NCBI RefSeq assembly: GCF_019396345.1
Contig: NZ_JAHKRM010000009.1
Span: 186,001-250,000 of the forward strand
Length of the DNA: 64,000 nucleotides
Reading direction: 5' to 3'
From: Nonomuraea guangzhouensis
GTDB taxonomy: Bacteria; Actinomycetota; Actinomycetes; Streptosporangiales; Streptosporangiaceae
Below the pieces are notes generated by a model, which worked only from the letters and a program-made list of their open reading frames with translations, searched no databases and was not told the origin of the DNA. The translations under genes were made by a program, and so were the position numbers. Positions 61,402 to 64,000 of this stretch are shown piece after piece. The first letter of the stretch is position 1, and every line of letters begins with the position of its first letter.

Positions 61402-62313
61402 TCATAGCCCCCGCCCGTGCGGAACCTCCCACGTGGCCGGCAGGCCCTCGGTCGTCTCCCGGAAGGCGGGGCGCTGGTACAGGTCGCGGGCGTACGGCCA
61501 AAGGTGTTCGAAGTCGGACAGCTCCCGCTCGCTGATGAGATGGCCGCGGTTGTCCCCGGAGTCGAACCTGGCCAGCGTCACCCACAGCCGCACGTCCGCC
61601 TCGGTGATCGTGTCGCCGGTCAGGAACCGCCGCTCGGCCAGGCGTTCGTCCAGCCGCTCCAGCGCGGAGACGACCCGGTGGCGCTCCTGCTCGCGCTCGT
61701 CCTCGGTAGCGGCGCGGGCCACGCGGGAGACGCCGGTGTTGACGTCGGAGTAGATCCACCCGTTCAGCTTGTCGATCTCCGGGCGCAGCTCGTCGGGGTA
61801 GAGGTCGACGGAGGTGCCGGCCCACTGTTCGAACTGGGTGGCCAGGTCGATCGTGATGTCGGGGAAGTTGTTGCTGACGATCGTGCCGGTCCGCCGGTCC
61901 CAGAGGACGGGGACCGAGATGTGGCCGCCGTACCCCTTCTCGGTCGCCTCGTACGCCTGCTCCAGCAGGGTGAAGCCGTTGACCGGGTCGGCGCCGCGGC
62001 GCTGCCTGAACGCCCATCCGCGGCCGTCGCGCTCGTCGTCCACATAGGACAGCGAGACCACGTCCTGCAGGCCCTTGAGGTTGCGGACGATCGCGGCGCG
62101 GTGGGCGTACGGGCAGACCCAGGCGAGGTAGAGGTGGTAGCGGCCGGGTTCGGCGCGAAATCCGCTGGAACCGTCGGCGGTGATGCGGCCCTGGAAGGGG
62201 TAGACCGGGCGGTTCCAGTCCGGCGACAGGTGCAGCCGGCCCGGGCCGTAGAGGCCGTAGGTGGCATGGTCGACAGGGGTCGCGTGGAGCGCCGTCTGCG
62301 TGGAGATGGACAC
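61402..62313 (-). CDS. Glutathionyl-hydroquinone reductase (Xi-class GST-like)
   Basis: A 303-residue enzyme of the YqjG/ECM4 family. The N-terminal thioredoxin-like domain carries CPYAHR (CP[WY]AHR signature, Cys nucleophile) in YLAWVCPYAHRAAI, and the C-terminal domain has FLTGDTITEADVRLWVTLAR, diagnostic of the family. It reduces glutathionyl- or, in actinomycetes, probably mycothiolyl-hydroquinones, releasing the thiol. It starts 14 bases after the flavin reductase stop, in one operon behind a cysteine-type leader peptide. A GTG six bases upstream is an alternative start with better Shine-Dalgarno spacing. Confidence 0.93.
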   Translation of the reverse strand: MSISTQTALHATPVDHATYGLYGPGRLHLSPDWNRPVYPFQGRITADGSSGFRAEPGRYHLYLAWVCPYAHRAAIVRNLKGLQDVVSLSYVDDERDGRGWAFRQRRGADPVNGFTLLEQAYEATEKGYGGHISVPVLWDRRTGTIVSNNFPDITIDLATQFEQWAGTSVDLYPDELRPEIDKLNGWIYSDVNTGVSRVARAATEDEREQERHRVVSALERLDERLAERRFLTGDTITEADVRLWVTLARFDSGDNRGHLISERELSDFEHLWPYARDLYQRPAFRETTEGLPATWEVPHGRGL

Positions 62314-62327
62314 GGGTCCTCCGGGGT

Positions 62328-62840
62328 TCAGGAGTCGGGGTGGGCCAGGAAGCGGCCGAAGCGGCCCTGGTGGTAGAGCAGCGGGCGGCCGGGCCGCCGC
62401 ACGTCCGCCTCGGCGACCAGGCCGACCACCAGGATGTGGTCGCCGACCACGGCCCGCTCGTAGGGCAGGCAGACCAGGTGCGCCGAGACGTCCTGCAGCA
62501 ACGGAGCGCCCAGCGGTCCGGGGCGCCAGCGGGTGGGCGCGGCGAACCGGTCGATGCTCTTGCGGGCGAAGCGGGCCGCAAGCTCGGCCTGGTCGCTGGT
62601 CAGGATGTTGACCGCGAAGTGGTCGGCGCCGCCCAGCTGGGGCCAGGTGGTCGAGGAGCGGTCCACGTAGAAGGAGACCAAGGGCGGCTCGAGGCTGACC
62701 GAGGAGAAGGACGTGGCGGTGAGACCCACGGGGATGCCGTCGCTCTGCGCGGTGATGACCACCACTCCGCTGGCGTGCACGGCGAGCGCCTGCTTGAACT
62801 GCTCGGCCGCGATGGCCCGATCGGGCAGCGTGTCAGTCAT
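62328..62840 (-). CDS. Flavin reductase family protein
   Basis: A 170-residue flavin reductase. FKQALAVHASGVVVITAQSD then FSSVSLEPPLVSFYVDRSST and FAVNILTSDQAELAARFA are the FMN-binding segments, and VVGDHILVVGLV is the conserved GDH motif. In sulfur-starvation operons such reductases feed alkanesulfonate- or DszC-type monooxygenases. It is followed by the hydroquinone reductase gene and preceded, about 170 bases upstream, by a leader peptide ORF. It may provide reduced flavin to an LLM oxygenase such as that at 31 kb. Confidence 0.92.
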   Translation of the reverse strand: MTDTLPDRAIAAEQFKQALAVHASGVVVITAQSDGIPVGLTATSFSSVSLEPPLVSFYVDRSSTTWPQLGGADHFAVNILTSDQAELAARFARKSIDRFAAPTRWRPGPLGAPLLQDVSAHLVCLPYERAVVGDHILVVGLVAEADVRRPGRPLLYHQGRFGRFLAHPDS

Positions 62841-63014
62841 ACGGGTGCCCCGGGCTGGTGCGGGCCTACGGTGGGGTGGCCGGATGTGGGTGATGGCATG
62901 ATCACGAGAAGTTCCTCACGGAGAAGGCGTGCTCACGCGGGCTGCCGGGGCGCGGCGGGAAAGGCGGCCACGCCGGGAGCACGAGAGGGGGATTCGGCGG
63001 CTACGGGTCCGTGA

Positions 63015-63089
63015 TCAACGACACTGTGCGCTGGCGACGTGGCAGAAATCCACGTGAGAGCGCCTGGTCAGCAGAAAGCCCTGGCTCAT
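63015..63089 (-). CDS. Leader peptide of the actinobacterial cysteine-attenuation type
   Basis: A 24-codon ORF, MSQGFLLT followed by RRSHVDFCHVASAQC and Arg. The RR-x-HVD-x-CxVASxxC pattern matches small leader peptides found upstream of sulfur and cysteine genes in Streptomyces and Mycobacterium, where Cys codons near the end sense cysteine supply through ribosome stalling. It starts at or within two bases of the predicted transcription start (-10 TTAGTT at 63098-63103), so the mRNA is leaderless. The flavin reductase gene follows 174 bases later. Confidence 0.8.
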   Translation of the reverse strand: MSQGFLLTRRSHVDFCHVASAQCR

Positions 63090-63097
63090 ACCAACGA

Positions 63098-63126
63098 AAC
63101 TAAGCCGCGATCTCCCTATAAGTCAA
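63098..63126 (-). promoter_or_regulatory. Promoter of leader peptide-flavin reductase-hydroquinone reductase operon
   Basis: On the minus strand, TTGACT (63121-63126) and TTAGTT (63098-63103) with a 17-bp spacer. The 17-bp palindrome at 63132-63148 lies just upstream of the -35 box, a position suited to an activator or a repressor blocking polymerase. Confidence 0.68.
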
Positions 63127-63131
63127 TATTT

Positions 63132-63148
63132 CCTACTGGTTTATAGGG
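63132..63148. promoter_or_regulatory. 17-bp palindrome beside the HxlR gene
   Basis: CCTACTGGTTTATAGGG, related to the LLM, LanC and VOC sites. It also lies in a longer repeat, CCCTATAA (63114-63121) and TTATAGGG (63141-63148). Confidence 0.6.
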
Positions 63149-63152
63149 TAAT

Positions 63153-63608
63153 TCATTCGGGGAAGCCGGGGCCGGGATGGGCGCGGACCTCGCGGACGTC
63201 GATGGGCTGGTCACACTCGCTGCAGACGACGACCGCGTGCATGTCATGACCGCAGGCGGTGTGGTGGAGGATCAGCGGCGTGCCCTCGGGGCCGGTGAGC
63301 CACCGTTCACCCCAGGCGGCCATGGCGGCGAGGATCGGGTAGACCTCCCTGCCCTTGTCGGTGAGCCGATACTCGTAGCGGGGCGGGTTGGGCTGGTACT
63401 CGACCTTGCGGAGCAGGTCTTCCTCGACGAGGCGGCCGAGGCGTTGGCTGAGAATGTTGCGGCCGGTGCCGAGAGCGGCCTGAAAGTCGTCGAAACGCCG
63501 GGTGCCGAGGCAGGCCTGCCGCAGGAGCAGCAGGTTCCAGTGGTCGCCGAGCACGCTGACGCTCCGGGCGATCGTGCAAGGCCAGTCCGCAGTGTCGGTA
63601 CGCCGCAT
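63153..63608 (-). CDS. HxlR-family redox/electrophile-type regulator
   Basis: A 151-residue winged-helix regulator. Conserved Cys in WPCTIARSVSVLGDHWNLLL (about residue 11), the position used by YodB/QorR-type sensors for thiol redox or quinone adducts. The HTH is TRRFDDFQAALGTGRNILSQ then RLGRLVEEDLLRKVEYQPNP. A C-terminal CGH...CSEC trio may bind zinc. It is read toward the flavin reductase operon, with the 17-bp palindrome between, and its own promoter has a GTTCCA-TCA-TGGAAC palindrome. It is a plausible regulator of the LLM/LanC/VOC locus too. Confidence 0.9.
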   Translation of the reverse strand: MRRTDTADWPCTIARSVSVLGDHWNLLLLRQACLGTRRFDDFQAALGTGRNILSQRLGRLVEEDLLRKVEYQPNPPRYEYRLTDKGREVYPILAAMAAWGERWLTGPEGTPLILHHTACGHDMHAVVVCSECDQPIDVREVRAHPGPGFPE

Positions 63609-63662
63609 GCGGATCAGCCTAGCCTGGAGGGTTGCATGTTGGAACTCATTGTCCTAGCGTCC

Positions 63663-63677
63663 GTTCCATCATGGAAC
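63663..63677. promoter_or_regulatory. Palindrome between HxlR and molybdopterin enzyme genes
   Basis: GTTCCA-TCA-TGGAAC, a perfect 15-bp palindrome; TGGAACTC repeats at 63639 and 63672, 33 bp apart. A possible operator for either divergent gene. Confidence 0.5.
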
Positions 63678-63752
63678 TCGCTGGGGTTGGCGAGCCGATC
63701 GTCACCTCACCTCCAGGCAGGCGAAGCCTGGCCCCGTTCGAAGGGTGATGAG

Positions 63753-64000
<248 letters not shown>

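Overview
High-GC (about 70%) DNA with GTG starts, ATGA/GTGA stop-start overlaps, a leaderless-looking promoter and many one- and two-component regulators points to an actinomycete. The mix (CU044_5270-type protein, BMP nucleoside transporter, DesK/DesR-like systems, macrolide glycosyltransferase, DrrAB pump) fits Streptomyces or Streptosporangiaceae-type genomes; I cannot name a genus. No rRNA, tRNA or CRISPR array was found.

Layout. 0-6.8 kb: a kinase-like NTPase cut by the window edge, peptide deformylase, an MBL hydrolase divergent from an XRE-cupin regulator, and a fused HTH-MarR regulator divergent from a P450-DrrA-DrrB operon. 6.8-12 kb: a graveyard of mobile-element and gene remnants (serine recombinase, TniA/TniB, Tn3-type transposase, alpha/beta hydrolase) around a GcvH-like protein, a mycothiol-dependent-isomerase-like enzyme, an MBL protein and a LysE exporter. 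12-15 kb: LysR regulator and an ankyrin-SUKH protein. 15-24.6 kb: a nucleoside uptake and cleavage operon (BMP lipoprotein, ABC ATPase, two permeases, nucleoside hydrolase, sugar epimerase), a two-domain HTH-TetR regulator and an adenosine-deaminase-type amidohydrolase, linked by matching palindromes. 24.7-28.7 kb: membrane protein, two-component system, small coupled protein and MFS. 29.7-35.5 kb: an orphan LanC-like cyclase, LLM flavin oxidoreductase, FAD protein, OsmC and VOC proteins sharing a 17-bp palindrome. 35.5-38.2 kb: ECF sigma factor with a membrane partner and a secreted protein. 38.2-46.4 kb: TPR and NmrA proteins, a response regulator, an FAD monooxygenase, a group D flavin oxygenase with its flavin reductase, a 14-TM pump and the TetR repressor, with five copies of one operator. 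46.5-54.3 kb: MFS, ArsR-type regulator, phosphotransferase, secreted protein, and a glycosyltransferase-MFS pair. 54.3-57.7 kb: two-component system with an ABC exporter. 57.7-64 kb: amidase with a candidate 38-residue peptide gene upstream, a serine hydrolase, a glutathionyl-hydroquinone-reductase-type protein with a flavin reductase behind a cysteine-type leader peptide, an HxlR sensor and the start of a molybdopterin oxidoreductase.

The strongest threads are regulatory. A 17-bp palindrome (CCTACT-N5-AGTAGG type) recurs at the LanC/LLM/VOC locus and again 30 kb away beside the HxlR gene, suggesting one thiol- or electrophile-responsive circuit. The flavin reductase of that second locus is preceded by a leader peptide of the actinobacterial cysteine-attenuation type. 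The nucleoside genes share TGAACC-N4-GGTTCA palindromes, and their regulator is preceded by two triads of TTGACG repeats at exact 10-bp spacing.
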